From Mesorhizobium sp. B1-1-8 (GTDB taxonomy: Bacteria > Pseudomonadota > Alphaproteobacteria > Rhizobiales > Rhizobiaceae), in assembly GCF_006442795.2 (NCBI RefSeq), contig NZ_CP083956.1, forward strand, positions 4,193,501 to 4,257,500: a DNA stretch of 64,000 nt. The letters are read 5' to 3'. The notes below the pieces were generated by a model. The model made no database searches. It had not been told where the DNA came from and saw only the letters and a program-made list of their open reading frames with translations. Numbering within the stretch: position 1 is the first letter of the stretch; each line of letters starts with the position of its first letter. The translations under genes were made by a program, and so were the position numbers. Below, one piece after another: positions 44,433 through 54,351 of this stretch.

Positions 44433-45588
44433 AGCGTTTGTAGCCGGTGTCGAGCCGGCGTTCGGTATACATTGAATAGCGCGACATGCCGAAGCAGAAC
44501 AGCCAGAACACAAAGGCGGCGAAGATCAGGCCGGATTTCGCCGTTTGCGGCGTCGCCCAGTTGGCGTCCGACAGGTTCTGCTTGACCACGCCCAACAGGT
44601 CGAAGATCGAGATGATGAGCACCAGGCTGGTGTCTTTGAACATGCCGATGAAGGTGTTGACGATGGCCGGGATGACCAGCTTCAGCGCCTGCGGCAGCAC
44701 GATCAGGCCCATCTTCTGCCAATAGCCGAGGCCGAGCGAATCGGCGCCCTCATACTGACCCTTCGGGATCGCCTGCAGGCCGCCGCGCACCACTTCGGCC
44801 ATGTAGGCGGCGGCAAACAGCGACACGCCGATCAGCGCGCGCAGGAACTTGTCGAAGGTCACGCCCTCCGGCAGGAACAGCGGCAGCATGACGCTGGCGA
44901 AGAACAGCACCGTGATCAGCGGAATGCCGCGCACGAACTCGATGAAGATGACACACAGGAGCTTGACGATCGGCATTTTCGATCGGCGGCCGAGCGCCAG
45001 CACCGTGCCCAGCGGCAGCGATACCACAATGCCGACGAAGGAGAGGCTGAGCGTGACCAGGAGGCCGCCCCAGCGCGAGGTCTCGACATGCGGCAGCCCG
45101 AACACGCCGCCGGACAGCAGAAAGAAGGAGACGACCGGAAGCACCAGGAAGAGCAGGATCGCGTTCAGCCCCTTGCGCGGCACGCGCGGGATCAGCATCG
45201 GCACCAAAAGAACCACCAGCAGGACCGCAACCAGGATCGGCCGCCAGCGCTCTTCGATCGGATAGGTGCCGAAGATGAACTGCCCGAACTTGGCGTTGAC
45301 GAAGGCCCAGCAGGCGCCGCTCCAGCCATCCGGCTGGATGCCGCCTTGCGCGACGGTGGCGCAGACGGTGCGGTTCGGCCCGGTCCACTGGGCGTTGATG
45401 AAAGCCCAGTTGATGACCTGCGGCAGGATCATCGCAACGATGGCGATGCCAAGCACGGTCAGGATCGTGTCGCCGACCGATCCGATGAGGTTCTTGCGCA
45501 CCCAGGCGACAGGGCCGCGCACGCTTAGCGGCGCGGGTTCGGCCAGCGCCATTTCGGTGCGCACCCAGGACATATCGTGTTCCTGCAT
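44431..45588 (-). CDS. aapM: General amino-acid ABC transporter permease
   Basis: This 385-residue HisM-type permease has an extra N-terminal segment typical of AapM. The EAA-like loop reads [10 protein letters not shown] near residue 300, and [11 protein letters not shown] follows the family pattern. ATG 45588 is preceded by AGAGGTAGGG. The stop codon lies in hairpin repeat C. It pairs with AapQ in the membrane. Confidence 0.95.
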   Translation of the reverse strand: MQEHDMSWVRTEMALAEPAPLSVRGPVAWVRKNLIGSVGDTILTVLGIAIVAMILPQVINWAFINAQWTGPNRTVCATVAQGGIQPDGWSGACWAFVNAKFGQFIFGTYPIEERWRPILVAVLLVVLLVPMLIPRVPRKGLNAILLFLVLPVVSFFLLSGGVFGLPHVETSRWGGLLVTLSLSFVGIVVSLPLGTVLALGRRSKMPIVKLLCVIFIEFVRGIPLITVLFFASVMLPLFLPEGVTFDKFLRALIGVSLFAAAYMAEVVRGGLQAIPKGQYEGADSLGLGYWQKMGLIVLPQALKLVIPAIVNTFIGMFKDTSLVLIISIFDLLGVVKQNLSDANWATPQTAKSGLIFAAFVFWLFCFGMSRYSMYTERRLDTGYKR

Positions 45589-45592
45589 GGCC

Positions 45593-46780
45593 CTACCTCT
45601 CCACCAGCGCCATTCTGGCATTGACCACGTTCATGACCGCCGAGGTGACGAGGCTCAGCACCAGATAGGCAATCATCATGATGAAGACGCCCTCAACCGC
45701 CTGCCCCGTCTGGTTGAGGACCGTGCCGGCGGTGGCGGTGAGATCGGGATAGCCGATGGCGATCGCCAGCGAGGAGTTCTTGGTCAGGTTCAGGTATTGG
45801 CTGGTCATCGGCGGAATGACGATGCGCATGGCCTGCGGCACCACGACAAGGCGCAGGATCGGGCTGGAGCGCAGGCCGAGTGCCGCGGCCGCCTCGGTCT
45901 GGCCTTTGCTGACGCCCCTGATGCCGGCGCGCACGATCTCGGCGATGAAGGCTGCCGTGTAGAAGGAGAGCGCCAGCAAGAGCGACAGGAATTCCGGCTT
46001 GAGCAGGAAGCCGCCGGTCAGGTTGAAGGTCGACTGTTTCGGAAAATCGAAGGCGAGCGGCATGCCGGCAAGCAGGAAGGCAAGCACCGGCAGGCCGACA
46101 ATCAGCGCGGCGGAGGTCCAGAACACCGGGAATTGCTGACCGGTCGCCATCTGCCGCTGGCGCGCCATGCGGGCGACGAACCAGGCCATGGCAATCGCCA
46201 CAAGGAGCGCGACCAGGATCAGCCAGGAGCCAGCACCCCAGATAGCGCGCGGAAAATAGAAGCCGCGCTGGTTGAGGAGGGAGCCGAACGGCAGATGAAT
46301 GCTCTCGCGCGGCGGCGGCAGCACGGCCAGCACGCCCGAATACCAGAAGAAAATGACGAGCAGCGGCGGAATATTGCGGAAGATCTCGACATAGACGGTG
46401 CAGATCTTGCGGATCAGCCAGTTGTGCGACAGCCGGCCGATGCCGATGATGAAGCCGACGATGGTGGCAATGACGATGCCGGCAACGGCAATGATGATCG
46501 TGTTGAGGAGGCCGACGACGATGGCGCGGAAATAGGTCGAATCTGACGTGTAGGCGATCGGCGTGTCGGAGATATCGAAGCCTGCCCTGCCCCTGAGGAA
46601 GCCGAAGCCCGACGCGATGTGGAGACGGTGAAGGTTATCGATAACGTTCAGCACGATCCAGTAGATCGAGCCGAACAAAAGGATGATCACCAGCGTCTGG
46701 AAGAAGAGACTGCGTATTTTCGGGTCATTGACGAAGGAGCCGCGGCTCGGCTCCTCGCGTAGGATTTCCTGCGAAGCCAT
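45593..46780 (-). CDS. aapQ: General amino-acid ABC transporter permease
   Basis: This 395-residue HisM-type permease of the aap system has about eight hydrophobic segments. [12 protein letters not shown] and the [10 protein letters not shown] loop are typical. The start is ATG 46780 with AGGGGA upstream. It follows aapJ after a hairpin and precedes aapM by four bases. Confidence 0.95.
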   Translation of the reverse strand: MASQEILREEPSRGSFVNDPKIRSLFFQTLVIILLFGSIYWIVLNVIDNLHRLHIASGFGFLRGRAGFDISDTPIAYTSDSTYFRAIVVGLLNTIIIAVAGIVIATIVGFIIGIGRLSHNWLIRKICTVYVEIFRNIPPLLVIFFWYSGVLAVLPPPRESIHLPFGSLLNQRGFYFPRAIWGAGSWLILVALLVAIAMAWFVARMARQRQMATGQQFPVFWTSAALIVGLPVLAFLLAGMPLAFDFPKQSTFNLTGGFLLKPEFLSLLLALSFYTAAFIAEIVRAGIRGVSKGQTEAAAALGLRSSPILRLVVVPQAMRIVIPPMTSQYLNLTKNSSLAIAIGYPDLTATAGTVLNQTGQAVEGVFIMMIAYLVLSLVTSAVMNVVNARMALVER

Positions 46781-46804
46781 GCGACCATCCCCTGGAAAGA
46801 GAAA

Positions 46805-46831
46805 CCGGAAGGCAGAGGATCTGCCTCCCGG
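46805..46831 (-). promoter_or_regulatory. Hairpin between aapJ and aapQ
   Basis: CCGG-A-AGGCAGA pairs with TCTGCCT-C-CCGG around a short loop, without a T run on the minus strand. Such hairpins after binding-protein genes usually stabilise the 5' mRNA and lower downstream expression, which suits the need for excess AapJ. Confidence 0.55.
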
Positions 46832-46843
46832 ATCACATTTCAA

Positions 46844-47872
46844 TCAGCGGATCGGCGGAGCGTATTGCAGGCCGCCCTTGGTCCACAGCGCGTTAATGCC
46901 GCGGGCAATCTTGAGCGGGCTGCCCGAGCCGACATTCCTCTCGAACATTTCACCGTAATTGCCGACGGCCTTGACGATGTTGACGACCCAGTCGTTGGAC
47001 ACGCCTAGATCGGTGCCGATCTTGGTGTCGGCTTCCTGGCCGAGGACGCGCTTGATCTCGGGATTGTCCGAATTCTTCATCTCGTCGACATTGGCCTTGG
47101 TGATGCCGAGCTCCTCCGCGTCGAGCAGCGCGAACAGGGTCCACTTGACGATGTGGTACCACTGGTCGTCGCCCTGGCGCACGGCCGGGCCGAGCGGCTC
47201 CTTGGAGATGATCTCGGGCAGCACGACATGGTCGGCCGGCGAACCCAGCGTCAGGCGGATGCCGTATAGGCCCGACTGATCGGTGGTGTAGACGTCGCAG
47301 CGGCCGGCATCATAAGCGGCGTTGACCTCTTCCAGCTTCTCGAACACGACCGGGTTGTATTCCATCTTGTTCGACTTGAAATAGTCGGCAAGGTTGAGCT
47401 CGGTCGTAGTGCCGCTCTGCACGCAGACGGCGGCGCCCGAGAGCTGCAACGCCGAGTTCACGCCCGGCAGCTTCTTGGCGTTGATCATGAAACCCTGGCC
47501 GTCATAGTAAGTGACGCCGACGAAGTTCAGGCCAAGCGCGGTATCACGGTTGATCGTCCAGGTGGTGTTGCGCGACAGGATGTCGATTTCGCCCGATTGC
47601 AGCGCGGTGAAACGCTCCTTGGCGCTGAGCGGCGTGAACTTGACCTTGGTGCCGTCGCCGAAGACGGCGGCCGCGACGGCGCGGCAGAAATCCGCGTCGA
47701 TGCCTTGCCATTCACCCTTGTCGTCCGGTGCCGAGAAGCCGGCGAGGCCGGTCGAGACGCCGCACTGGATGAAGCCCTTCTGCTTCACGGTGTCCAGCGT
47801 GCCGGCCGAAGCGGCCGACGCCGCGAACCCGAATGCGGCGGCGCCAAGAATGCCGATTGCAATGTGTTTCAT
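46844..47872 (-). CDS. aapJ: General amino-acid-binding periplasmic protein
   Basis: The 342-residue precursor has a signal peptide (A-S-A-A-S-A-G near residue 23) and the AapJ/BztA pattern: V-K-Q-K-G-F-I-Q-C-G-V, G-I-D-A-D-F-C-R-A and D-I-L-S-R-N-T-T-W. It binds a broad range of L-amino acids. It is first in the operon, so the promoter must lie in the 400 bp upstream. Confidence 0.96.
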   Translation of the reverse strand: MKHIAIGILGAAAFGFAASAASAGTLDTVKQKGFIQCGVSTGLAGFSAPDDKGEWQGIDADFCRAVAAAVFGDGTKVKFTPLSAKERFTALQSGEIDILSRNTTWTINRDTALGLNFVGVTYYDGQGFMINAKKLPGVNSALQLSGAAVCVQSGTTTELNLADYFKSNKMEYNPVVFEKLEEVNAAYDAGRCDVYTTDQSGLYGIRLTLGSPADHVVLPEIISKEPLGPAVRQGDDQWYHIVKWTLFALLDAEELGITKANVDEMKNSDNPEIKRVLGQEADTKIGTDLGVSNDWVVNIVKAVGNYGEMFERNVGSGSPLKIARGINALWTKGGLQYAPPIR

Positions 47873-48276
47873 GACCCACAGACCCTTTTCTGCTTACAGG
47901 CGCCCCTGCTTCCCAGGCAGCCCTGATTTTTTCGAGTGTGAATGCAGCTCCCACTTACGGCCCACTCCCGGACCCGCATCATTGCCGATGCACTGCCTCC
48001 CATTCACGAAACGCATCGAAGGCGATTATTCCTGTGAGGTCAAGGGAAATGACCGGATGCGCACGCCTTTGAAAAGCAATTGCCGCAAATGCGCGGATTG
48101 CAGACAAACACGCTAACAAATCGGCTAATCTTGCCAATAAAGTCGGCAAAGGCCGGTCAGCCGGATCGGCATGATATTCTGGAAATTGCTGCTTCGGCTT
48201 TACTGCGGGTCACGGCGCTTTGCCAATTAACCGCTTTGTCGGCATTCTCGCGCCATATGGTAAAACCGCGGGACGG
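47873..48276. other. 404-bp intergenic region upstream of aapJ
   Basis: No coding sequence can be supported. It should hold the aapJQMP promoter; a minus-strand TTGACC near 48040 is the only -35-like element I noticed, and no convincing -10 pairs with it. Two similar short inverted pairs, TTGCC/GGCAA at 48131-48149 and TGCC/GGCA at about 48222-48243, share TTGCCAAT and GTCGGCA and may be regulator sites. Confidence 0.4.
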
Positions 48277-49266
48277 TCAGATCGTCACGACGACCTTGCC
48301 GAACTGTTCGTTCGATTCCAGGAAGCGGTAGGCGTCGGCGATCTGTTCGAAGGGGAAGGTCCTGGCGATAACCGGCCTGAGGTCACCCGCCTCCAGCCCT
48401 GCGAGGATGAATTTCCTGGCCTCTTCGAGCTTGCCTGGATTGCCGGTGATCTCATGGACGAGATAGCCGCGCAGTGTCAGGCACTTGGCGAGCACCGTGG
48501 ATAGGGGAAAGGGCGTGGGTTCGGGGCTCAGGCCGCCATACTCCAGCAGAATGCCGCCGCGCGACATCGCTGCCGTCAGCGGCGCGAAAATCGGACCGCC
48601 GACCGCCTCGAGCACGACGCGCACCCCGTCGCGGCCGGCGATGTGCTTCAGCCGGGCCTCGAGGTCTTCCTCCGCCATCGCGATGACATGCGCAGCGCCC
48701 GCCTCGTGCAACGCCTGCCTTTTGCGGGACGTGCGGGTCACGGCGACCGCCGTTGCCCCGACCATATTGGCGATCTGGATTGCGGCGAGGCCGACGCTGC
48801 TCGAGGCCGCGGTAATGACGACGAAGTCGCCGCTGCCCAGCCTGGCAATGTCGACCAGCGCGCCGTAAGCGGTCAGATATTTCATCCACAGCGCCGCCGC
48901 GGCTCCCCAGCTAAGAGACGGCGGATGCCTGACGACAAGCCCGGCGGGAACGGTAACGAGCTCGCCATGGGTAGGCCAACGGATCATCGAGACCGGCGGC
49001 ACGATGCTGACGGCGTCGCCCACGGCCAGCCCCTCGACGCCTTGGCCAAGGGACTCGACGACACCGGCAGCCTCCAGGCCGAGCCCGGAAGGCAATTGCG
49101 CGGTCTCGATGTAGGTGCCCGCCCGAAACGATACCTCGGCGCGATTGAGGCCCAGCGCTTTGACGCTGATCCGCACCTCGCCTGGAACTGGCGGCGGCAC
49201 CTCTACATCCTCGATGCACAGAACCTCGGGACCGCCGAGGCGATGAAAGCGAACCACTCGTGCCAT
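48277..49266 (-). CDS. MDR-superfamily NAD(P)-dependent reductase (quinone-reductase-like)
   Basis: This 329-residue protein has a GroES-like domain (L-G-L-N-R-A-E, G-L-E-A-A-G-V-V) and a Rossmann domain with A-A-S-S-S-V-G-L-A-A. It lacks the usual zinc ligands, so it is probably a zinc-free reductase. It is divergent from a LysR gene starting at 49369, which probably controls it. The pair separates aapJ from metC. Confidence 0.92.
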   Translation of the reverse strand: MARVVRFHRLGGPEVLCIEDVEVPPPVPGEVRISVKALGLNRAEVSFRAGTYIETAQLPSGLGLEAAGVVESLGQGVEGLAVGDAVSIVPPVSMIRWPTHGELVTVPAGLVVRHPPSLSWGAAAALWMKYLTAYGALVDIARLGSGDFVVITAASSSVGLAAIQIANMVGATAVAVTRTSRKRQALHEAGAAHVIAMAEEDLEARLKHIAGRDGVRVVLEAVGGPIFAPLTAAMSRGGILLEYGGLSPEPTPFPLSTVLAKCLTLRGYLVHEITGNPGKLEEARKFILAGLEAGDLRPVIARTFPFEQIADAYRFLESNEQFGKVVVTI

Positions 49267-49368
49267 CCGGCCAACTCCAAAAAGATTGAACGGAATGAGC
49301 TATGCCGGCGGACTTCCTGACGATAAATAGCTCGCGGAACAGAACAGTCGAAACTGTGGGTTTTGAAT

Positions 49369-50271
49369 ATGGACCGGCTTGCCAGTATGGAAGTGTTCGT
49401 CAAGGCCGTCGACCAAGGCTCGTTCGCCGCGGCTGCGGCCGCGCTCGATCTCTCCGCACCGATGGTCGGCAAGCATGTCCGGTTTCTCGAAGAGCGGCTC
49501 GGCGTGCGCCTCATCAACCGAACGACGCGACGCCGGAGCCTGACCGATTTCGGACGCGCCTATTATGAACGATGCCGGGTAGTGCTCGCCGAGGCCGAGG
49601 CGGCGGACGCGCTGGCGGCCGACCAGCTCTCCGAGCCGCGCGGCAAGCTGCGCGTCACCATGCCGGCGCATTTCGGCCGGCGCTGCGTTTTGCCGATTCT
49701 GCTCGAGCTTGCGCGGCACCGTCCGACGCTGGAGCTCGATTTGTCGCTGAACGACCGCTTCGCCGACCTTGCCGAGGATGGCTACGATCTTGCCATCCGC
49801 ACCGGCGACCTGGAAGACAGAGCCGGGGTGATCGCACGGCGCGTCGCACGCCAGCGCATGGTGGTGTGCGCGTCACCTTCCTATCTCGAAAAGCATGGCG
49901 AGCCGCGACAGATCGAGGAGTTGGACGGGCACGACGCCATCATCTATCGCCGCTCGGACCGCATCGTTCAACCGTGGCTGTTTCCGCGAAGCGGGCAACA
50001 GCAACTGGAGGTGATGCCGGCCAGCCGTCTGCGGCTCGACGACCTCGATGCAATCGCCGATGCCGCGACCGCCGGCCTTGGGCTTGCCTGGCTGCCCGTC
50101 TGGCTGGTTCGCGAGCGCATCCAGGCGGGCGCGCTGACCCTGCTTTGGCCGGACCGGCCGGAGTATCTCTACGATGTCCATGTGCTGTGGCTGCGAACGC
50201 CGCATTTGCCGCTCAAGGTCCGCGTCGCCGTCGACGCGCTGGCCGCCGGATTGCCGAAGCTTGTGGGCTGA
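49369..50271 (+). CDS. LysR-family regulator
   Basis: The 300-residue protein has the LysR HTH (F-A-A-A-A-A-A-L-D-L-S-A-P-M-V-G-K-H) and an effector domain from about residue 90. I use ATG 49369; an in-frame TTG two codons earlier is the alternative. A small inverted repeat ACAGT-CGAA-ACTGT (49344-49357) lies just upstream. The likely target is the divergent MDR reductase gene. Confidence 0.93.
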   Translation: MDRLASMEVFVKAVDQGSFAAAAAALDLSAPMVGKHVRFLEERLGVRLINRTTRRRSLTDFGRAYYERCRVVLAEAEAADALAADQLSEPRGKLRVTMPAHFGRRCVLPILLELARHRPTLELDLSLNDRFADLAEDGYDLAIRTGDLEDRAGVIARRVARQRMVVCASPSYLEKHGEPRQIEELDGHDAIIYRRSDRIVQPWLFPRSGQQQLEVMPASRLRLDDLDAIADAATAGLGLAWLPVWLVRERIQAGALTLLWPDRPEYLYDVHVLWLRTPHLPLKVRVAVDALAAGLPKLVG

Positions 50272-50438
50272 GGCGAGGAATGGCGGGGGACAAATGGCCG
50301 CCGTCGGTTTGCGAGCTGCGCGCCATGAGGACGATTTGGCCCACCCGAACACCGCCGCTTGGCGGGTTCGCGGCGGTTGCACGGCCTTTGCCGCCGCTCT
50401 ATGGCTGGGCCCTGACATCTTTCGACGGGTAACGAACC

Positions 50439-51608
50439 ATGGCAACAAACGGCAGCGAGATCGGCATCAACACGCGGCTTGCCCATTCCGGCAACAACCC
50501 TCGCGACTATTTCGGCTTCGTCAATCCGCCGGTGGTGCATGCCTCGACCGTGCTCTATCCAGACGCCGCCTCGATGGTCACACGCGCACAGAAATACACC
50601 TATGGGACACGCGGCACGCCGACGATGGATGCGCTCACGCTCGCCGTCGATGCGCTGGAGGGTTCGGCAGGCACCATCGCCGTGCCGTCCGGGCTCGCGG
50701 CGGTGACGGTGCCGCTCATCACCTTCCTCGCCGCCGGCGACCATTTGCTGATCGTCGACAGCATCTACCACCCGACGCGCCATTTCGCCGACACGATGCT
50801 GAAGCGGCTCGGCGTCGAGGTCGAATATTACGATCCGCGCATCGGCGCCGGCATCGCCGCGCTGATCAAGCCCAACACCAGGGTCGTATTCACGGAATCG
50901 CCAGCGTCAAACACCTATGAGGTGCAGGACATTCCGGCGATCGCCAAGGCGGCACACGCGGCGAACGCCATCGTCATGATGGACAACACCTGGGCAACGC
51001 CGATCTATTTCAAGCCGCTCGATCATGACGTCGACATCTCGATCCATGCGGCGACGAAATACCCGGCCGGCCATTCCGACGTGCTGCTCGGCCTCGTCTC
51101 GGCCAACGAGGCGTGCTGGAAGCAGCTCTACGAAGGGTTCTGCACGCTGGGCTGCTGCTCCGGCCCGGACGACATCTATCAGGTGCTGCGCGGCCTGCGC
51201 ACGATGGGGGTGCGGCTGGAGCACCACCAGAAAAGCGCGTTGGCGATCGCGCGCTGGCTGGAGGAACAGCCGGGCGTCGCGCAAGTGCTGCATCCGGCGC
51301 TGCCGAGCCACCCGGATCACGCACTGTGGAAGCGCGATTTCTGCGGCTCCAGCGGCATCTTCTCGATCGTGCTCAAGGGCGGCGGGCAGAAGGCGCAGCA
51401 TGCCTTCCTCGACGCGCTGACGATCTTCGGCCTCGGTTATTCCTGGGGCGGCTACGAAAGCCTCGCCGTGCCGGTCTTCCTCGGCGACCGCACCGTCGCC
51501 AGGGGTTCCTATGAAGGACCGCTGCTGCGCCTGCAGATCGGGCTGGAGGATGTCGAGGACCTCAAGGCCGACCTGTTGCGCGGGCTCGCCGCGGCGGCCG
51601 AAGCCTGA
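50439..51608 (+). CDS. metC: Cystathionine beta-lyase
   Basis: This 389-residue PLP enzyme splits cystathionine to homocysteine in methionine synthesis. PLP-lysine 207 lies in H-A-A-T-K-Y-P-A-G-H-S-D, and Y-G-T-R-G-T-P-T near residue 55 contacts the phosphate. The C-terminal S-W-G-G-Y-E-S-L favours beta-lyase over gamma-synthase. In Sinorhizobium metC lies next to aapJ (from memory); here two genes come between. Confidence 0.92.
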   Translation: MATNGSEIGINTRLAHSGNNPRDYFGFVNPPVVHASTVLYPDAASMVTRAQKYTYGTRGTPTMDALTLAVDALEGSAGTIAVPSGLAAVTVPLITFLAAGDHLLIVDSIYHPTRHFADTMLKRLGVEVEYYDPRIGAGIAALIKPNTRVVFTESPASNTYEVQDIPAIAKAAHAANAIVMMDNTWATPIYFKPLDHDVDISIHAATKYPAGHSDVLLGLVSANEACWKQLYEGFCTLGCCSGPDDIYQVLRGLRTMGVRLEHHQKSALAIARWLEEQPGVAQVLHPALPSHPDHALWKRDFCGSSGIFSIVLKGGGQKAQHAFLDALTIFGLGYSWGGYESLAVPVFLGDRTVARGSYEGPLLRLQIGLEDVEDLKADLLRGLAAAAEA

Positions 51609-51885
51609 GTGAGGGCCGACCGGCGGGAACTCTTAGGACCTGCCTGATGGTGACGTTCCTTCAGGCACAAGCCGGTTGCCGAACCGATTCCGCAAAAGGC
51701 CGTAACGCCTTGGCGCAATTGAGAAAGCCGAGGCCGCTAGCGGTGAGGCGCGTGTATCGTCTCGCGCAATAATATTCTTCCCGGTCGCGAATATACGAAT
51801 TGGTTTGGCTTCCAAATCCGTGGCTTCGGCGGCATTGCGAGCAGCGCAAAATCATCATTCGATACCTCAAGCTACTGGGCCTGCC

Positions 51886-52971
51886 ATGGCGTTCCGCCTC
51901 TTCGTTCCGATCCTGGCCGGCGCTACACTGCGCGAGCGGTTGCTCGCCTGCATCGGCGCCACCATCGGCATCGCGCTGACCGGCGTGATCAGCGGGCTCG
52001 CCATGGGTGGCGGCCCGCATGTGGCGATGCTGGTAGCGCCGATGGGCGCTTCGGCCGTGCTGCTCTTTGCCGTGCCGTCGAGCCCATTGGCGCAGCCCTG
52101 GTCGATCATCGGCGGCAATTCGATCTCGGCGTTGGTCGGCGTGACGGTGGCGCATTTCGTGCATGACCCGGTGATCGCGTCCGGCCTTGCCGTGGCCCTG
52201 GCGATTGCCGCGATGTCATTCACCCGCTGCCTGCATCCGCCGGGCGGTGCCGCGGCACTGACCGGCGTGCTCGGCGGACCGGCCGTGGTCAGCGCCGGCT
52301 TCCTGTTCCCTTTCGTGCCGGTGGCGCTGAACTCGACCATCCTCGTCGCGCTCGGCTTCTTCTTCCACCTGCTGTCGCGGCGCAACTATCCGCATGTCCA
52401 TGTGCCGACCGCGAACAGCCACGGCACTTCCGACCGGCCGCCGACCGAGCGCGTTGGCTTCCGGCCCGAGGATGTCGATGCGGCGCTCAAGGCGCTCGAC
52501 GAAACCTTCGACATCGACCGCGACGACCTCGAGCGGCTGCTGCGCCAGGTCGAGCTGCAGGCGATGGTGCGCTCGCACCGGACGCTGCTCTGCCAGGACA
52601 TCATGTCCCGCGACGTGATCTCGGTGCCGGAGCATGCGTCGACCGACGAGGCGCGAATGCAATTGCTCGACCACAACCTTCGCACCCTGCCGGTGGTCGA
52701 CGCCGAGGCAAGGCTGGCCGGAGCCGTCGGCCTGCGCGAGCTGACCAGGGCGATCGACACGGTGAAGAGCGTCATGTCGAAGGCAGGCACCGCTTCGCCC
52801 GAGACGCCGGCGATGAGCCTGCTTCCGGTGCTCACCGACGGGCGCAGCCACGCGGTGGTGATCGTCGATGCCGAGCGACGCATTCTCGGCCTGATCACCC
52901 AGACAGACCTTCTGGCGGCCGCCGCGCGCATGCCGGCGGCAGACAAGGCGCCGCTCAAGGCTGTAGCGTAG
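51886..52971 (+). CDS. HPP-family membrane protein with CBS domains
   Basis: This 361-residue protein has four or five membrane helices in residues 10-165 including the C-L-H-P-P-G-G-A motif that names the family. A cytoplasmic linker and two CBS domains (D-I-M-S-R-D-V-I-S-V-P and V-I-V-D-A-E-R-R-I-L-G-L-I-T) follow. CBS domains usually sense adenosine nucleotides. Plant and cyanobacterial HPP relatives move nitrite; the substrate here is unknown. An upstream TTG at 51805 is unlikely as start. Confidence 0.9.
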   Translation: MAFRLFVPILAGATLRERLLACIGATIGIALTGVISGLAMGGGPHVAMLVAPMGASAVLLFAVPSSPLAQPWSIIGGNSISALVGVTVAHFVHDPVIASGLAVALAIAAMSFTRCLHPPGGAAALTGVLGGPAVVSAGFLFPFVPVALNSTILVALGFFFHLLSRRNYPHVHVPTANSHGTSDRPPTERVGFRPEDVDAALKALDETFDIDRDDLERLLRQVELQAMVRSHRTLLCQDIMSRDVISVPEHASTDEARMQLLDHNLRTLPVVDAEARLAGAVGLRELTRAIDTVKSVMSKAGTASPETPAMSLLPVLTDGRSHAVVIVDAERRILGLITQTDLLAAAARMPAADKAPLKAVA

Positions 52972-52989
52972 CGGCAGGCCGCCAGCTTC

Positions 52990-53019
52990 GGGAACCTTTT
53001 TCCGGCAGGCGCGTCCAAT
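52990..53019 (+). promoter_or_regulatory. ECF-type promoter of the sigma-factor gene
   Basis: GGGAAC (52990-52995), 18 bp, then TCCAAT (53014-53019). The element matches base for base at most positions the one before the DUF4142 gene (53743-53772), including TTTT and CCG in the spacer and GCG after TCCAATG. This suggests the sigma factor transcribes its own gene. Confidence 0.7.
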
Positions 53020-53058
53020 GCGCGACGGAATCGTCTGCAGGGAGAGATCAGGGTCACG

Positions 53059-53736
53059 ATGAGGAAGCTTGCTATACCGGCGGCTGCGGTTGCCTCAAAC
53101 GGCGACATGGCGCTGGTGCGCCGGGCGCTGGCCCGCGAGGCGGATGCCTTTCGCCTGATCATCAAGACGCACAACCAGCGGCTCTACCGCATCGCGCGCG
53201 GCGTGGTGCGCAACGACGCCGAGGCCGAGGACATCGTCCAGGAGGCCTATGTTCGGGCTTTTTCCAATCTTGGCGCCTTTCGCGGCGATGCCTCGCTCTC
53301 CACCTGGCTGTCGCGCATCGTCATCAACGAGGCGCTCGGCCGGCTGCGTAAAGGCAAGCGTACGGTGGTGATGGCAGACAATCCGGAGGCGCAGATCATC
53401 CGCTTCCCCTTGAATCCAAGCGACGATCCGGAGCGGACGATGGCGCAGCGGCAGATCCTCGGCCTTGTCGAACGGGCGACCGACAGTCTGCCCGATGTCT
53501 ATCGCACCGTCTTCGTCGCTCGCGTCATCGAGGGCCTCAGCATCGAGGAAACCGCCGACCTGCTCGGCGTCAAGCCGGAGACGGTGAAGACCAGGCTGCA
53601 CCGCGCCCGCGCGTTGGTGCGCAAGGCGCTGGACGACGAGATCGGGCCTGTGCTGCTCGATGCCTTCCCCTTCGCCGGCCGGCGCTGCGAGCGGCTGACC
53701 CAGGCGGTGATGAGAAGGCTCGGCGTCGAGAGCTGA
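53059..53736 (+). CDS. ECF RNA polymerase sigma factor
   Basis: The 225-residue protein has sigma region 2 (Y-R-I-A-R-G-V-V-R-N-D-A-E-A-E-D-I-V-Q-E-A-Y, residues 43-66) and region 4 (L-S-I-E-E-T-A-D-L-L-G-V-K-P-E-T-V-K-T-R, around 160-185). It has about 40 extra residues at the C-terminus with a Cys (G-R-R-C-E-R-L). No anti-sigma gene is adjacent, unlike most ECF loci. GGAGAG lies upstream of the ATG. Confidence 0.95.
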   Translation: MRKLAIPAAAVASNGDMALVRRALAREADAFRLIIKTHNQRLYRIARGVVRNDAEAEDIVQEAYVRAFSNLGAFRGDASLSTWLSRIVINEALGRLRKGKRTVVMADNPEAQIIRFPLNPSDDPERTMAQRQILGLVERATDSLPDVYRTVFVARVIEGLSIEETADLLGVKPETVKTRLHRARALVRKALDDEIGPVLLDAFPFAGRRCERLTQAVMRRLGVES

Positions 53737-53742
53737 TTTTTG

Positions 53743-53772
53743 GGGAACGTTTTGCCGCCGCCCGCATCCAAT
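53743..53772 (+). promoter_or_regulatory. ECF-type promoter of the DUF4142-cupredoxin unit
   Basis: GGGAAC (53743-53748), 18 bp, then TCCAAT (53767-53772), with the same flanking bases as the promoter before the sigma gene. It lies 55 bp before the DUF4142 start and six bases after the sigma gene's stop. Confidence 0.7.
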
Positions 53773-53826
53773 GTGCGTCAACCCCAGATGAAGCCTTGGC
53801 AAAAGCTGCCGGGCGAAGGAGATGCC

Positions 53827-54351
53827 ATGTTTAACCGACCGACCGCAGCCCTTGCCGGCCTGCTTCTTGTCAGCGCCGCACCGCTGGCGCAGGCCGCCGA
53901 CAAGCCGACCGACCCGCAGATCGCCCATATCGCCTATACGGCAGGCACCATCGACATCGAGGCGGCCAAGCTGGCGATCAAGAAGTCGAAGACCAAGGAG
54001 ATCGTCGATTTCGCCAAGGACATGGAGCGCGACCATGTGGCGGTGAACAAGCAGGCGCTGGACCTGGTCAAGAAGCTGAAAGTCACGCCGGAAGACAACG
54101 CCACCAGCCAGTCGCTGACCAAGGCGGCGAAGGAGGAACGCGCCAAGCTCGCCAAGTTGAAGGGCGCCGCTTTCGATAAAGCCTATATCGAAAGCGAGGT
54201 CGCCTATCACAAGCAGGTCGACAGCGCGCTGGAAACGCTGCTCATCCCCTCGGCCAGCAATGCCGAGCTGAAGAGCCTGCTCGAAACCGGCCTGAAGATC
54301 TTCCAGGGCCATGAGCAGCATGCCGAACACGTCGCCGGCATGCTGAAATGA
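53827..54351 (+). CDS. DUF4142 exported protein
   Basis: The 174-residue precursor has a signal peptide ending A-Q-A-A near residue 24. The mature part is all-helical with F-A-K-D-M-E-R-D-H and a His-rich C-terminus (H-E-Q-H-A-E-H). The DUF4142 fold is ferritin-like, and the His residues may bind metal (inference). AAGGAG lies before the ATG. Its stop overlaps the cupredoxin start (ATGA). Confidence 0.92.
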   Translation: MFNRPTAALAGLLLVSAAPLAQAADKPTDPQIAHIAYTAGTIDIEAAKLAIKKSKTKEIVDFAKDMERDHVAVNKQALDLVKKLKVTPEDNATSQSLTKAAKEERAKLAKLKGAAFDKAYIESEVAYHKQVDSALETLLIPSASNAELKSLLETGLKIFQGHEQHAEHVAGMLK

